Below are positions 16,417 to 27,070 of a stretch of 64,000 nt of DNA, piece by piece. Made by a program: the position numbers and the translations under genes. Under the pieces are notes generated by a model that had not been told where the DNA came from, made no database searches, and saw nothing but the letters and a program-made list of their open reading frames with translations. Source of the DNA: Salipiger bermudensis (lineage in GTDB: Bacteria; Pseudomonadota; Alphaproteobacteria; Rhodobacterales; Rhodobacteraceae); assembly GCF_020171625.1 (NCBI RefSeq), contig NZ_JAIUZY010000012.1, forward strand, positions 1-64,000, written 5' to 3'. Positions within the stretch are counted from its first letter, which is position 1, and each line of letters starts with the position of its first letter.

Positions 16417-18474
16417 ATGGACGGCCAACTCCCCGGCAGGGACCCTCAGGGCGAAGACTGGAAGATCGGTGTCGATATCGGCGGCACCTTCATGGATTTC
16501 TGCGCGCTGGAGGCCAACTCGGGCCGCATCGCCTCGCTCAAGGTGCTGACCACGCCGGATGATCCGGGCGCCGAGCTGCGCACCGGGCTCGACCTGCTGG
16601 CCGAGCGCGAGGGTCTGGACGCGGCGGCGGTGAGCCGCTTCGTGCATGGCACCACCGTGGGCATCAACACCATCATCCAGCGCAAGGGCGCACGGCTTGC
16701 GATGTTCACCAACGCGGGCTTCGAGGACGTGATCGAACTGGCCCGGCTGCGTATGCCCGACATGTACTCGCTGTTCTGTCATCGCCCCGATCCGCTGGTG
16801 CCGCGCGACATGATCTTCGGCCTGCCGATGCGGATGCGCGCCGACGGGCGCCGCAGCGATGCGCCCGAGGGCGCCGTCGCCAAGGCCGTGGCGCAGGCGC
16901 GGGCCGCCGGGGCCGAAGGTGTGATCGTTTCGCTGCTGCACGCGTGGCGCGATCCGGCGCAGGAGATCGCGGTGCGCGAGGAGATCGAGGCGCTGGCGCC
17001 GGACCTCTTCGTCTTCACCTCCTCCGAAGTCTGGCCGGTGATCCGCGAATACGAGCGCAGCTCGACCGCGATCCTCAATGGCTACGTGCATCCCCGCGTC
17101 GCCGGCTATCTCGAGGCGCTCGAGGCGCGGCTGACGGCGCAGGGTGTGCCGGCGCGGGCGATGCTGACCAAGTCGAACGGCGGCGTGATGACAGCCGGCG
17201 AGGGGCGCCGCGACTGCGTCTCGATGCTGCTCTCGGGCACCGCCTCGGGGGTCATCGGCGCGGCATGGCTGGCGCGGCAGGCGGGCGAGGGCCGCCTCCT
17301 CACGCTCGACATCGGCGGCACATCGGCGGATTTCGCGCTGATCATCGACGGCGAGGTGCAGTTCGGCTCGGACGAGCTGGTGGGAGAGTTCCCGCTGCAC
17401 ATCCCCTCGGTCTCGGTCAGCTCGATCGGCATCGGCGGCGGCTCGATCGCCTCGGTGGACGAGCACGGCGTGCTGCGCGTGGGTCCCGAAAGCGCGGGCT
17501 CGGTGCCCGGACCGGCCTGCTACGGGCGCGGCGGCACCCGCGCCACCGTCACCGACGCGATGGCGGTCTGCGGCTGGCTGGGACATTCGGAAATGGCTTA
17601 TGGCCAGCTCGACATGAACGTCGACCGCGCCCGCGAGGCGGTGGGCGACCTCGCGGCCCAACTGGGTCGCGGCGTCGAGGAGACCGCGCAGGCGATCCTC
17701 GACATCGCGATCTCGGAGATGTTCGTCGAGGTCGAGAAGCTGTCCTCGCGGGCCGGGGTGGACCTGCGCGACTTCGCGCTGATGCCCTTCGGCGGCGGCG
17801 GCCCGATGCTGGGCGCCTTCCTCGCCCGCGAGCTCGGGATGCCGCGGGTCGTGGCGCCGCGCCGCCCGGGTGTGGTCTCGGCGCTCGGCGGGCTGGTGGC
17901 GGATCTGAAGGGCGACTTCATCCGCACGGTGTTTGCCGATCTCGATGCCGCCCGCCTGCCGGTGCTGCGGGAGCATTTCAAGGCGCTGGCGGACGAGGGC
18001 CGCGACTGGCTCTCGGCGCAGGGCCATGACGGCGCCATCGAGCTGCGGCTCTCCGGCGACATGCGCTATGCCGGACAGAGCTACGAGATCGAGGTGGCGC
18101 TCGAGCCCGAGTGGCTTTCGGATCTCGACCGGCTGACGGATGCGTTCCACGAGACCCATCGCCGGATCTACGATTTCCACGATGCCGAGGGCCGGATCGA
18201 GGTGGTCAACCTGCGGCTCTCGGCGGTGGGGGCCGGGCCCAAGCCCGACCTCGCCGAGCTGGCCCGTGTCGAGGCTGGCGACAGCCGCGAGGTGCAGGTC
18301 CATATCGGCGGCTGGCGTCCGGTGCCACTCTATCCGCGCGCCGCGCTGGCGGCGGGGGCGGTCTTCGACGGGCCGGCGATCGTTGCACAGGAAGACACCA
18401 CCTTCGCCATCCCCGCGGGCACCAGCGCCCGGGTCGACGGCCATCTCAACATCCACCTGCAGTTCGAGGACTGA
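16417..18474 (+). CDS. hyuA: Hydantoinase/oxoprolinase subunit A
   Basis: A 685-aa HyuA-family protein. The N-terminal actin-like ATPase phosphate loop is IGVDIGGTFMDF (about 13-24), followed by SRFVHGTTVGINTII. A second phosphate motif, LLTLDIGGTSADFALI, is near 297-312, and GGGGPMLGAFLARELGMPRV is near residue 455. The family opens cyclic amides such as N-methylhydantoin or 5-oxoproline with ATP, together with subunit B, which follows three bases later. The adjacent oxidase subunits suggest the opened product, for example an N-substituted glycine, is then oxidised. Cyclic-imide or acetone-type substrates remain possible. Confidence 0.88.
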   Translation: MDGQLPGRDPQGEDWKIGVDIGGTFMDFCALEANSGRIASLKVLTTPDDPGAELRTGLDLLAEREGLDAAAVSRFVHGTTVGINTIIQRKGARLAMFTNAGFEDVIELARLRMPDMYSLFCHRPDPLVPRDMIFGLPMRMRADGRRSDAPEGAVAKAVAQARAAGAEGVIVSLLHAWRDPAQEIAVREEIEALAPDLFVFTSSEVWPVIREYERSSTAILNGYVHPRVAGYLEALEARLTAQGVPARAMLTKSNGGVMTAGEGRRDCVSMLLSGTASGVIGAAWLARQAGEGRLLTLDIGGTSADFALIIDGEVQFGSDELVGEFPLHIPSVSVSSIGIGGGSIASVDEHGVLRVGPESAGSVPGPACYGRGGTRATVTDAMAVCGWLGHSEMAYGQLDMNVDRAREAVGDLAAQLGRGVEETAQAILDIAISEMFVEVEKLSSRAGVDLRDFALMPFGGGGPMLGAFLARELGMPRVVAPRRPGVVSALGGLVADLKGDFIRTVFADLDAARLPVLREHFKALADEGRDWLSAQGHDGAIELRLSGDMRYAGQSYEIEVALEPEWLSDLDRLTDAFHETHRRIYDFHDAEGRIEVVNLRLSAVGAGPKPDLAELARVEAGDSREVQVHIGGWRPVPLYPRAALAAGAVFDGPAIVAQEDTTFAIPAGTSARVDGHLNIHLQFED

Positions 18475-18477
18475 TCC

Positions 18478-20463
18478 ATGTTCGACAAGATGACCCTCCA
18501 GGTGCTCGCCAACCACGCCCGCGCGGCGGCCGAGAACATGGCCCACACCCTGCACCGCACCGCGCATTCCGCCTTCGTGAAGGAAACCCAGGACTTCACG
18601 GTCATGCTGATGGACCGCACCGGCGACACCTTCGCCGTGCCGATGGAGCTGGGCGCGACATGGTATCCCGGGCTGACCTATGGCCGGGCGATCGACATGG
18701 TCGACGACTACCGTCCCGGCGACGTGGCCTTCACCAACGATCCCTATTCGGGCCACGTGGCCACCCACGCCCCCGACACCCACCTGTGGAAGCCGGTCTT
18801 CGCCGATGACGAGATCGTCGCGTGGACCGGCGGGCACATCCACAACACCGACATGGGCGGCGCCGTGCCCGCCTCGCTGTCGCGCTCGCTGACCGAGATC
18901 CACCAGGAGGGCCTTCGCTTTCCGCCGATGAAGCTGGTGCGCGAGGGCGTGTTCGACGAGCAGATCATGCAGATCATGTCGACCAACGTGCGCAAGCCCG
19001 CCCTCAACATCGGCGACATCAAGGCGCTGGTCGGTGCACTCAACACCGGCGAGCGCAAGGTGCACGCGATGATCGAGCGCTTCGGTAAGCAGGGCTTCGT
19101 CAGCGGCGTGGCCGCACTGAAGGCGCAGGCCGAGGCGCAGGCGCGCGCCATCCTGTCGGAGATCCCCGACGGCGACTACGTGTTTGCCGACTATGCCGAC
19201 GAGGACAGCGACGAGGCCAACCCGTGCCGGCTGAAGCTCACGCTGAAGATCCGCGGCGACGAGGCGATCCTCGATTTCACCGGGTCGGACCCGCAGCTCG
19301 CCTCCTCCCTGAACGTCCCCTCGGGCGGCGATCCGCGCCACACCATCCTGCTGGTGGGGGTGTATTACGTGCTCTACACGCTCAACCCCCGCATCCTGCT
19401 CAACACCGGGCTGACGCAGCCGTTCACCTGCATCGCGCCGGAAGGCACGGTGCTGAACCCGGTCGCCCCGGCAGCGGTGGGGATGCGCTCGCTGACCTGC
19501 GCGCGGCTGCGCTCGGTGATCTTCGGGGCCTTCGTGCAGGCTGTGCCCGACCGGATGCCCGCCGCCCCCGCCGGCAACAACTGCATCGTCAACGTGATGA
19601 CCCGCGACGAGCGCTCGCAGCGCACGGTGATCGCAGCGGTCAACCCGGTGGTGGGTGGCGGCGGCGGGATGCCTCATCGCGACGGCACCAACGGCTCGGG
19701 CGCCGATGCGGCCTATCTCAAGAACACGCCGATCGAGATCACCGAGACCGAGGTGCCGGTGGAGTTCGTGAAATACGGGCTGGCCCGGGACACCGGCGGC
19801 GCCGGGCGCTGGCGCGGCGGTCTGGCCACCGAGATGGCATTCCGCGTCTTCACCCCCGACAGCCGCATCACCGCGCGCAACCGCGACCGCAGCTTCTTCC
19901 GGCCCTGGGGCACCGATGGCGGCCGGGCGGCGGGGCTCGCGGACATGGTGGTCAATCCCGGCACCCCCGACGAGCGCCGCATGGGCTCGAAGGACACCGC
20001 CATCCTGCAGCCCGGCGACGTGCTCGAGGTGCGCTCCGCCGGCGGTGGCGGGCGCGGCAATCCGGCCGAGCGCGAGCCGTGGCGGGTCGCCCGCGATGTG
20101 GCGCGGGGCTATGTGTCGGCGGAGGCGGCAGAGCGCGATTACGGCGTGATCCTCAAGGACGGCGCGGTCGACGAGGCCGCGACCAAGGCCGCGCGCGCGG
20201 CGATGCCGGCGCCCTCGGAGGCGTTCTTCCACTATGGCCCCGAGCGCGAGGGCTACGAGGCGCGCTGGACCGACGAGGCCTATGACCGGCTCACCGAGAT
20301 CCTTGCCGGCCTGCCGATCCACTGGCGGTTCTTCACCAAGACCGAGATCTTCCGCAGGCTCGATGGCACCGGTGCGGCGGCGGTCGAGGCCGCCTTCGAG
20401 GCGACCTGCGCGCGCTTCCCCGAATTGCCGCGCCCGCAGGCCTTCGCCGAGGCGGCGGAATGA
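18478..20463 (+). CDS. hyuB: Hydantoinase/oxoprolinase subunit B
   Basis: A 661-aa HyuB-family protein, near normal family length. Characteristic segments are MAHTLHRTAHSAFVKETQDF near the N-terminus, then DVAFTNDPYSGHVATHAPD, GHIHNTDMGG and RFPPMKLV. The metal-binding His/Asp residues of this family lie in HAPDTHLWKP and HIHNTDMGG. A Gly-rich VGGGGGMPHRDGTNGSGADA is near residue 400, and RSAGGGGRGNP is near the C-terminus. It forms the catalytic complex with HyuA. Its TGA overlaps the ATG of the [2Fe-2S] protein, tying the hydrolase and oxidase genes into one transcript. Confidence 0.88.
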   Translation: MFDKMTLQVLANHARAAAENMAHTLHRTAHSAFVKETQDFTVMLMDRTGDTFAVPMELGATWYPGLTYGRAIDMVDDYRPGDVAFTNDPYSGHVATHAPDTHLWKPVFADDEIVAWTGGHIHNTDMGGAVPASLSRSLTEIHQEGLRFPPMKLVREGVFDEQIMQIMSTNVRKPALNIGDIKALVGALNTGERKVHAMIERFGKQGFVSGVAALKAQAEAQARAILSEIPDGDYVFADYADEDSDEANPCRLKLTLKIRGDEAILDFTGSDPQLASSLNVPSGGDPRHTILLVGVYYVLYTLNPRILLNTGLTQPFTCIAPEGTVLNPVAPAAVGMRSLTCARLRSVIFGAFVQAVPDRMPAAPAGNNCIVNVMTRDERSQRTVIAAVNPVVGGGGGMPHRDGTNGSGADAAYLKNTPIEITETEVPVEFVKYGLARDTGGAGRWRGGLATEMAFRVFTPDSRITARNRDRSFFRPWGTDGGRAAGLADMVVNPGTPDERRMGSKDTAILQPGDVLEVRSAGGGGRGNPAEREPWRVARDVARGYVSAEAAERDYGVILKDGAVDEAATKAARAAMPAPSEAFFHYGPEREGYEARWTDEAYDRLTEILAGLPIHWRFFTKTEIFRRLDGTGAAAVEAAFEATCARFPELPRPQAFAEAAE

Positions 20464-20786
20464 GTTCAGCCGGGATGCCCACGGGCCGGCTTGTCCGGCT
20501 GGCCGAGACCGCCCGCGCGCCGGTCGGGTTCACCTTCGACGGGGAGGCGCTGACCGGGCTCGAGGGCGACACGGTGCTGACCGCGATCCTGTTGTCGCGC
20601 GGCGCCCTGCGCACGGCCGAGTTCGGCCCCGAGGCGCGGTCCGGGTTCTGCCTGATGGGGGCCTGCCAGGACTGTTGGCTCTGGCAGGAAGAGGGGCCGC
20701 GCCTGCGGGCCTGCTCGACCCCGCTTGCCCAAGGAATGCGACTGCTGAGCGCCGCTCCCGCGTCGTGGCCGGAGAGCCTGGCATGA
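20460..20786 (+). CDS. Small [2Fe-2S] subunit of amine/opine-type dehydrogenase
   Basis: A 108-aa ferredoxin-like protein of the HcnA/SoxA-alpha-N type. The cluster ligands are C-x4-C-x2-C-x12-C, seen as FCLMGACQDC and then LRACSTP. A beta-grasp start, VGFTFDGEALTGLEGDTVLT, precedes them. It passes electrons between the flavin subunits of heteromeric amine dehydrogenases. ATG 20460 overlaps the hyuB stop and its own stop overlaps the start of the FAD subunit, so expression is coupled on both sides. Confidence 0.88.
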   Translation: MSSAGMPTGRLVRLAETARAPVGFTFDGEALTGLEGDTVLTAILLSRGALRTAEFGPEARSGFCLMGACQDCWLWQEEGPRLRACSTPLAQGMRLLSAAPASWPESLA

Positions 20787-22162
20787 GCCGGGTTCTGATC
20801 GTGGGCGCAGGGCCGGCGGGCATCCGTGCCGCAGAGACCCTCGCCGGGGCCGGCCTGCACCCGGTCGTTGTGGACGAGGCCGCGCGGGCCGGTGGCCAGA
20901 TCTACCGCCGCCCGCCGGAGGGCTTCACACGTCCGCCGGAGACGCTCTACGGCTCCGAGGCGGCCAAGGCCCGCGCCCTGCATGGCACCTTCGATGCGCT
21001 GGTGGCCGCGGGCCGCATCACCCACCTTCCCGGACGCTCGGTTCTCGCGCTGCGCGACGGGGTTGCGCATGTGCTGGGCGAGGCGCGGGAGCAGATCCGC
21101 CATGACCGGCTGATCCTCGCCACCGGCGCGACCGACCGGCTGGCCCCCGTGCCGGGCTGGCAGGCGGGCGGCGTCTATTCGCTCGGAGCGGCGCAGATCG
21201 CGCTCAAGACGCAGGGCGTGGCGCTTGGCCGGCGCATCGTGCTGGCCGGGACTGGCCCGCTGCTCACCCTGCTGGCTTCGCAGCTTCAGGCCGCGGGCGC
21301 GCAGGTGGCGGCGGTGCTCGACACCGCGCCGTGGCGCGGGCAGCTCGCCGGCGGCGTCGGCATGGCGCTGGCGCGCCCGCTGGTGACGTTGCGCGGGCTT
21401 CGCCTGCGCGCGGGGCTGGGCCGGGTCTATCATGCCGGTGTGACGCTCGAGCGCATCGAGACCGACGACAGCGGCCCCACCGCGATCCTCTGGCGCGACG
21501 CCCGAGGGCGCAGCCACGAGACGCGCTGCGACATGGTCGGGCTCGGTTGGCACCTGCGCGCCGATGGCACGCTGGCCGACATCGCGGGCGCCCGCTTTGA
21601 CTGGGACCGGGCGTTTCACCAGTGGCTGCCGCGGGCGGACACGCTGGGGCGCGCCGGGGAGGGGCTCTATCTCGCCGGGGACGGGCTGCGCATTCTCGGG
21701 GCGGATGGTGCCGAGCTTGCCGGTCAGGTCGCCGCCATTGCCTGCCTTCAGGATCTGCGCCTGCCGCATCCCGACCCCGCGCCCCTGTTGCGCCGGCTGG
21801 CGCGGATGCGCCGCTTTGCCGAGGCCATGGCGCGCGCCTTTCCGTGGCCCGCCGAGGCGGTCGGGGCGCTGCCCGATGACACCGTGGTCTGCCGCTGCGA
21901 AGGCGTGCGGGCCGGTGAGCTGCGCGCCACGCTGCCGCTCTCGGGACCCGAGGCCAACCGGGCGAAATCGCTGGGTCGGGTCGGCATGGGGCGCTGTCAG
22001 GGGCGCTACTGCCAGCTTGCCGGGGCCGAGATCATCGCCGCGGCATCGGGGCGCCCGCCCTCCGAGGTCGGGCGGCTCAGGGCGCAGGCGCCGGCGCGTC
22101 CGGCCCCCATCGGGGCGTGGCTGAGCGAGGCGACTGGACAATGCGCGGGTGAGGCAGATTAA
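20783..22162 (+). CDS. FAD/[2Fe-2S] (BFD-like) oxidoreductase subunit, opine oxidase A / HcnB type
   Basis: A 459-aa flavoprotein. The FAD motif is VLIVGAGPAGIRAAETLAGA (about 3-22), a second GTGPLL nucleotide region is near 155, and the FAD-closing LYLAGDGLRILGADGA is near 295-310. The C-terminal BFD-like domain has C-x-C in VVCRCEGV and C-x4-C in GRCQGRYC, a [2Fe-2S] site. Family members (OoxA, HcnB, sarcosine-oxidase-alpha-like) work with a DAO subunit and a small ferredoxin. The ferredoxin is the preceding gene; the DAO candidate is at 14229. It ends the operon. Confidence 0.87.
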   Translation: MSRVLIVGAGPAGIRAAETLAGAGLHPVVVDEAARAGGQIYRRPPEGFTRPPETLYGSEAAKARALHGTFDALVAAGRITHLPGRSVLALRDGVAHVLGEAREQIRHDRLILATGATDRLAPVPGWQAGGVYSLGAAQIALKTQGVALGRRIVLAGTGPLLTLLASQLQAAGAQVAAVLDTAPWRGQLAGGVGMALARPLVTLRGLRLRAGLGRVYHAGVTLERIETDDSGPTAILWRDARGRSHETRCDMVGLGWHLRADGTLADIAGARFDWDRAFHQWLPRADTLGRAGEGLYLAGDGLRILGADGAELAGQVAAIACLQDLRLPHPDPAPLLRRLARMRRFAEAMARAFPWPAEAVGALPDDTVVCRCEGVRAGELRATLPLSGPEANRAKSLGRVGMGRCQGRYCQLAGAEIIAAASGRPPSEVGRLRAQAPARPAPIGAWLSEATGQCAGEAD

Positions 22163-22271
22163 ACTGCCAGCCACGCGCATCCCGCAGAGAATTCTGCTGC
22201 CGCGCGGCATTCGGCAGCTTTGTCCGGGTGCCTTGTCCGAAGGTGATTGCAAGCAACGACAGGAGTAGCCC
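22163..22271. promoter_or_regulatory. Promoter region of aldehyde/tartrate dehydrogenase operon with palindromes
   Basis: The gap contains a perfect 12-bp palindrome TGCCGCGCGGCA at 22198-22209, preceded by an imperfect GCAGAGAATTCTGC at about 22184-22197. An inverted repeat GGCAG-N6-CTGCC at 22153-22168 straddles the end of the preceding gene. A ribosome-binding site, AGGAG, precedes the ATG at 22272. These look like regulator sites; the regulator is unknown. Confidence 0.4.
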
Positions 22272-23729
<1,458 letters not shown>

Positions 23730-23743
23730 ACCGGGACTGACCG

Positions 23744-24787
23744 ATGACCACCTACACTCTTGCCCTGATCCCCGGCGACGGGATCGGTACCGACGTGACC
23801 GATGCCGCCATGGAGGTGCTGGCCGCTGTCGCAAAGGGCCGCTTCGACGTCGAGACCACGCGCTTCCCGTGGTCGTGCGAGTACTATCTCGAGCACGGCA
23901 CGATGATGCCCGCCGACGGCATCGAGACCCTGCGCGGCTTCGATGCGATCTATCTCGGCGCGGTCGGCTGGCCCGAAACGGTGCCGGACTCGGTGTCGCT
24001 GCACGGGCTGCTGCTGCCGATCCGCAAGGCGTTCAACCAATATGCCAATATCCGCCCGCACCGCCTGCTGGCCGGGGTCGAAGGCCCGCTCAAGGCCGAG
24101 GGGTTCGACATCCTGTGCATCCGCGAGAACACCGAAGGCGAGTATTCCGGCGCCGGCGGTCGGGTGCACGAGGGCAAGGACAACGAGGTGGCGGTCGAGA
24201 CCTCGGTCTTCACCCGCGCGGGTGTCGAGCGCATCCTGCGCTTCGGCTTCGAGCAGGCCCGAGCCCGCCGCAAGCACCTGACCAGCGTGACCAAATCGAA
24301 CGCGCAGAAATACTCGATGGTGTTCTGGGACGAGGTGACCCGCGAACTGGCTGCCGAGTATCCCGACGTGACCGTCAGCCACATGCATATCGATGCCATG
24401 GCCGCCAAGATGGTTATGGCGCCGCAGGATCTTGACGTGGTCGTGGCGTCGAACCTCTTCGGCGACATCCTCACCGATCTCGGGGCCGCCATTCAGGGCG
24501 GGCTGGGCTTTGCCGCCTCGGCCAACATCAACCCCGACCGCTCGGCGCCGTCGATGTTCGAGCCGGTGCACGGCTCGGCCCCAGACATCGCAGGGAAGAA
24601 CATCGCCAACCCGATCGCCGCGATCTGGTCGGTGGCCCAGATGCTCGAACATCTGGGCGAGGCCGAGGCCGCAGCCGAGGTTCTGGCCGCCATCGAGGCG
24701 GCGACCGCGACGGGCATCGGCAGCCGTCCGGGCGCGAGCAGCACGCAAGAGATCACCGCGGCCGTCATCGCCGCTCTGGAGGCCTGA
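23744..24787 (+). CDS. Tartrate/D-malate-type dehydrogenase (isopropylmalate dehydrogenase family)
   Basis: A 347-aa beta-decarboxylating dehydrogenase. LALIPGDGIGTDVTDAAMEV opens the protein. Substrate-loop residues lie in HGLLLPIRKAFNQYANIRPH, and CIRENTEGEYSG is the phosphate-type loop. The catalytic Lys/Asp region is TKSNAQKYS and HIDAMAAKMV, the metal Asp residues lie in NLFGDILTDLGA, and EPVHGSAPDIAGKNIANP binds NAD. The WPETVPDSVSLHGLL stretch is typical of the tartrate dehydrogenase (TtuC) and D-malate dehydrogenase branch rather than LeuB. It probably turns tartrate or D-malate into oxaloglycolate/glycerate or pyruvate plus CO2. Confidence 0.85.
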   Translation: MTTYTLALIPGDGIGTDVTDAAMEVLAAVAKGRFDVETTRFPWSCEYYLEHGTMMPADGIETLRGFDAIYLGAVGWPETVPDSVSLHGLLLPIRKAFNQYANIRPHRLLAGVEGPLKAEGFDILCIRENTEGEYSGAGGRVHEGKDNEVAVETSVFTRAGVERILRFGFEQARARRKHLTSVTKSNAQKYSMVFWDEVTRELAAEYPDVTVSHMHIDAMAAKMVMAPQDLDVVVASNLFGDILTDLGAAIQGGLGFAASANINPDRSAPSMFEPVHGSAPDIAGKNIANPIAAIWSVAQMLEHLGEAEAAAEVLAAIEAATATGIGSRPGASSTQEITAAVIAALEA

Positions 24788-24790
24788 GAC

Positions 24791-26263
24791 ATGACCCTGC
24801 ACAGCACATTCGCCACCGACATCCGCGACAGCCTGTCCGATCCCGACCTGTTCCGCGAAGCCGCCCTGATCGACGGCGCGTGGATCGACCGGGCCGACAT
24901 GGCGGTCTCCAACCCCGCGACCGGCGGCGTTCTGGGCCACATGCCCGACTGCACCGCCGAGGAGACAACGCAGGCCATCGCCGCGGCTGAGGCCGCGATG
25001 GTCGACTGGAAGAAGAAGACCCACGCCGAGCGCGCCGACCTGCTGATGGCGTGGTACCAGCTCATGCTCGATCACGCCGACGACCTTGCGCTGATCCTCA
25101 CCGCCGAGCAGGGCAAGCCGGTGGCCGAGGCCAAGGGCGAGATCTCCTACGGCGCCTCCTTCGTGCGCTGGTTCGCCGAGGAGGCCCGCCGCATCAACGG
25201 CCACATCATCCCGAGCCCGGTGCCGGGCAAGAAGATCTTCGCGATGAAGGAGCCGGTGGGCGTCTGCGCCATCATCACGCCGTGGAACTTCCCGATCGCG
25301 ATGATCACCCGCAAGGTGGCCCCAGGGCTGGCCGCGGGCTGCACCATGGTGATCAAACCCTCGGACTTCACGCCTTACTCGGCGCTGGCACTCTGCGTGC
25401 TGGCCGAGCGGGCGGGCATTCCCAAGGGCGTGCTCAACATGCTCACGGGCCGCCCGGAAGAGATCGGCGCAACGCTGACCGCGTCGCCGGTGGTGCGCAA
25501 GCTGAGCTTCACCGGCTCGACCCGGGTGGGGGCGCTGCTGGCCGAGCAATGCGCGCCGACGCTGAAGAGGATGAGCCTCGAACTCGGCGGCAACGCGCCC
25601 TTCATCGTCTTCGACGACGCCGATCTCGACGCCGCGGTCGAGGGCGCGATGGCCTCCAAGTTCCGCAATGGCGGCCAGACCTGCGTCTGCGCCAACCGCA
25701 TCCTCGTCCAGTCGGGCATCCATGATGCCTTCGTCGCCGCGCTGGCGGCGCGGGTCGATGCGCTCAAGGTCGCGGTCGGCACCGAGGCCGGGGCCCAGAT
25801 CGGGCCGATGATCAATGCCGCCGCGATCGAGAAGATCTCGGCCCATGTCGAGGATGCGCTGGCCAAGGGCGCGACGCGCGCCACCGCCGCCCGCGATCTG
25901 CCCGCACAGTTCGCCGACCCGGTGGTGCTGACCGGTGCGACGCTCGAGATGCGGCTGGCCAGCGAAGAAACCTTCGGCCCGGTGGCGCCGATCTTCCGGT
26001 TCGACACCGAGGAAGAGGCGCTGAAGGTCGCCAACGGCACGCCGTTCGGACTCGCGGCCTATTTCTACACCACCGACATGGCCCGCGCCTTCCGCTTCGG
26101 CGAGGCGCTCGAGGCCGGGCTGGTGGGGCTCAACACCGGCCTGGTGAGCCATGCCGAGGCGCCCTTCGGAGGGGTGAAATCCTCGGGCCTCGGGCGCGAG
26201 GGCGCTCAGGAGGGCATCGAGGAGTACCTCGAGACCAAGGCCTTCCACTTCGCGGGTCTCTGA
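24791..26263 (+). CDS. gabD: NAD(P)-dependent succinate-semialdehyde dehydrogenase
   Basis: A 490-aa ALDH of the SSADH/GabD group. The motifs are CAIITPWNFPIAMITRKVAP (about 157-176), SFTGSTRVGALL, catalytic Glu in LELGGNAPFIVF and catalytic Cys in GGQTCVCANRILV (about 300). EEYLETKAFHFAGL closes the protein. The neighbouring CVCAN cysteines are usual in this group. The product would be succinate from succinate semialdehyde, the end of omega-amino-acid (GABA) or related routes. This suits the class III aminotransferase and amine oxidases earlier in the window, although it is transcribed with the tartrate-type dehydrogenase. A hairpin terminator follows. Confidence 0.85.
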   Translation: MTLHSTFATDIRDSLSDPDLFREAALIDGAWIDRADMAVSNPATGGVLGHMPDCTAEETTQAIAAAEAAMVDWKKKTHAERADLLMAWYQLMLDHADDLALILTAEQGKPVAEAKGEISYGASFVRWFAEEARRINGHIIPSPVPGKKIFAMKEPVGVCAIITPWNFPIAMITRKVAPGLAAGCTMVIKPSDFTPYSALALCVLAERAGIPKGVLNMLTGRPEEIGATLTASPVVRKLSFTGSTRVGALLAEQCAPTLKRMSLELGGNAPFIVFDDADLDAAVEGAMASKFRNGGQTCVCANRILVQSGIHDAFVAALAARVDALKVAVGTEAGAQIGPMINAAAIEKISAHVEDALAKGATRATAARDLPAQFADPVVLTGATLEMRLASEETFGPVAPIFRFDTEEEALKVANGTPFGLAAYFYTTDMARAFRFGEALEAGLVGLNTGLVSHAEAPFGGVKSSGLGREGAQEGIEEYLETKAFHFAGL

Positions 26264-26278
26264 CCCCGTCGACAACAC

Positions 26279-26325
26279 CTGCGCGCGCTGCCCGTGGATC
26301 ACGCGGCGCGCGCAGTCTCTCTTGC
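26279..26325 (+). terminator. Hairpin terminator after succinate-semialdehyde dehydrogenase
   Basis: CTGCGCGCGC (26279-26288) pairs perfectly with GCGCGCGCAG (26306-26315), followed by the pyrimidine-rich TCTCTCTT. It sits between the plus-strand operon and the convergent gntR gene. Confidence 0.6.
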
Positions 26326-26389
26326 GCGCGCATCGCAGGCAGTCTGCGAAGTCGGCCCGCGCGGCGAGGCTCCGGACGGGTGATGCGGC

Positions 26390-27070
26390 TCAGTCGTTCC
26401 TCGAAACGTGCTCCAGCAGACCCTGCCCGCCCATCTCGATATCGAACCGGATTCCCGCTTCTGCCGCCTCGGCATCGCCGCCTTTCAGGGCTTCGATGAT
26501 GCGTTCATGCGGATGCGGCTGCCAGTCGGCGGGCACGCCTGCGTCATAGAGATGCGACAGGATCGGGCCGCAGCGCACCCACAGGTTCTCGACCAGGTCA
26601 TAGGTGATCGGCAGGTGCCCGGCGCGGCAGAGCGTGAGGTGGAACTCGGTGTTCAGGTGCACCGCGTCCGCGAAGGATTGGCGCGCGTGGCAGTCCGAGA
26701 TTCCCGACTGGATGTCTTCCAGTTCCTGAATCTCGGCGGCGCTGATGCGGCGGGCCGCGGCAGCGGCCGATTTTCCTTCAAGGTCCATCCGAATGCTGCG
26801 GATTTCCAGCAACTGCTCGAGGCTGAGCGAGGGCACGTAGACGGTGCCGCGCTCGTCAAAGGCCATGGCGCGCTCGAAGACCAGCCGCAGCAGCGCCTCG
26901 CGCATCGGTGTGAGCGAGATGCCGAACCGTTGCGACAGCGGCCGCAGCCTTAGCCGCTCGCCGGGTGCCAGTTGCCCGCGCATCAGGGCGTTTCGAATCG
27001 TCGTATAGGCGCGGTCACTCAGGTTCTCGCGTTCGATAGGTTTGGCCCAATCGTTTGATAAATCTGACAT
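26390..27070 (-). CDS. GntR family transcriptional regulator, FCD type
   Basis: A 226-aa regulator. The N-terminal winged helix (about 18-75) has LSDRAYTTIRNALMRGQLAP, then RPLSQRFGISLTPMREALLR. The C-terminal all-helical FCD ligand domain has metal-type His residues in LNTEFHLTLCRAG and PHPHERIIEALKGGD. It is divergent from the 12-kb operon starting at 27222, whose promoter region carries candidate operators, so it is the likely repressor with the imported compound or an intermediate as inducer. ATG 27070 gives the normal GntR length; longer in-frame starts run into the promoter region. Confidence 0.9.
   Translation of the reverse strand: MSDLSNDWAKPIERENLSDRAYTTIRNALMRGQLAPGERLRLRPLSQRFGISLTPMREALLRLVFERAMAFDERGTVYVPSLSLEQLLEIRSIRMDLEGKSAAAAARRISAAEIQELEDIQSGISDCHARQSFADAVHLNTEFHLTLCRAGHLPITYDLVENLWVRCGPILSHLYDAGVPADWQPHPHERIIEALKGGDAEAAEAGIRFDIEMGGQGLLEHVSRND

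Noticed and set aside
15988-20322. A 1444-codon open frame on the minus strand opposite lysR, hyuA and hyuB
   Set aside because: It is rich in Arg, His, Gly and Asp, lacks any domain and lies exactly antisense to well-recognised genes. It is a by-product of G/C-rich third positions.
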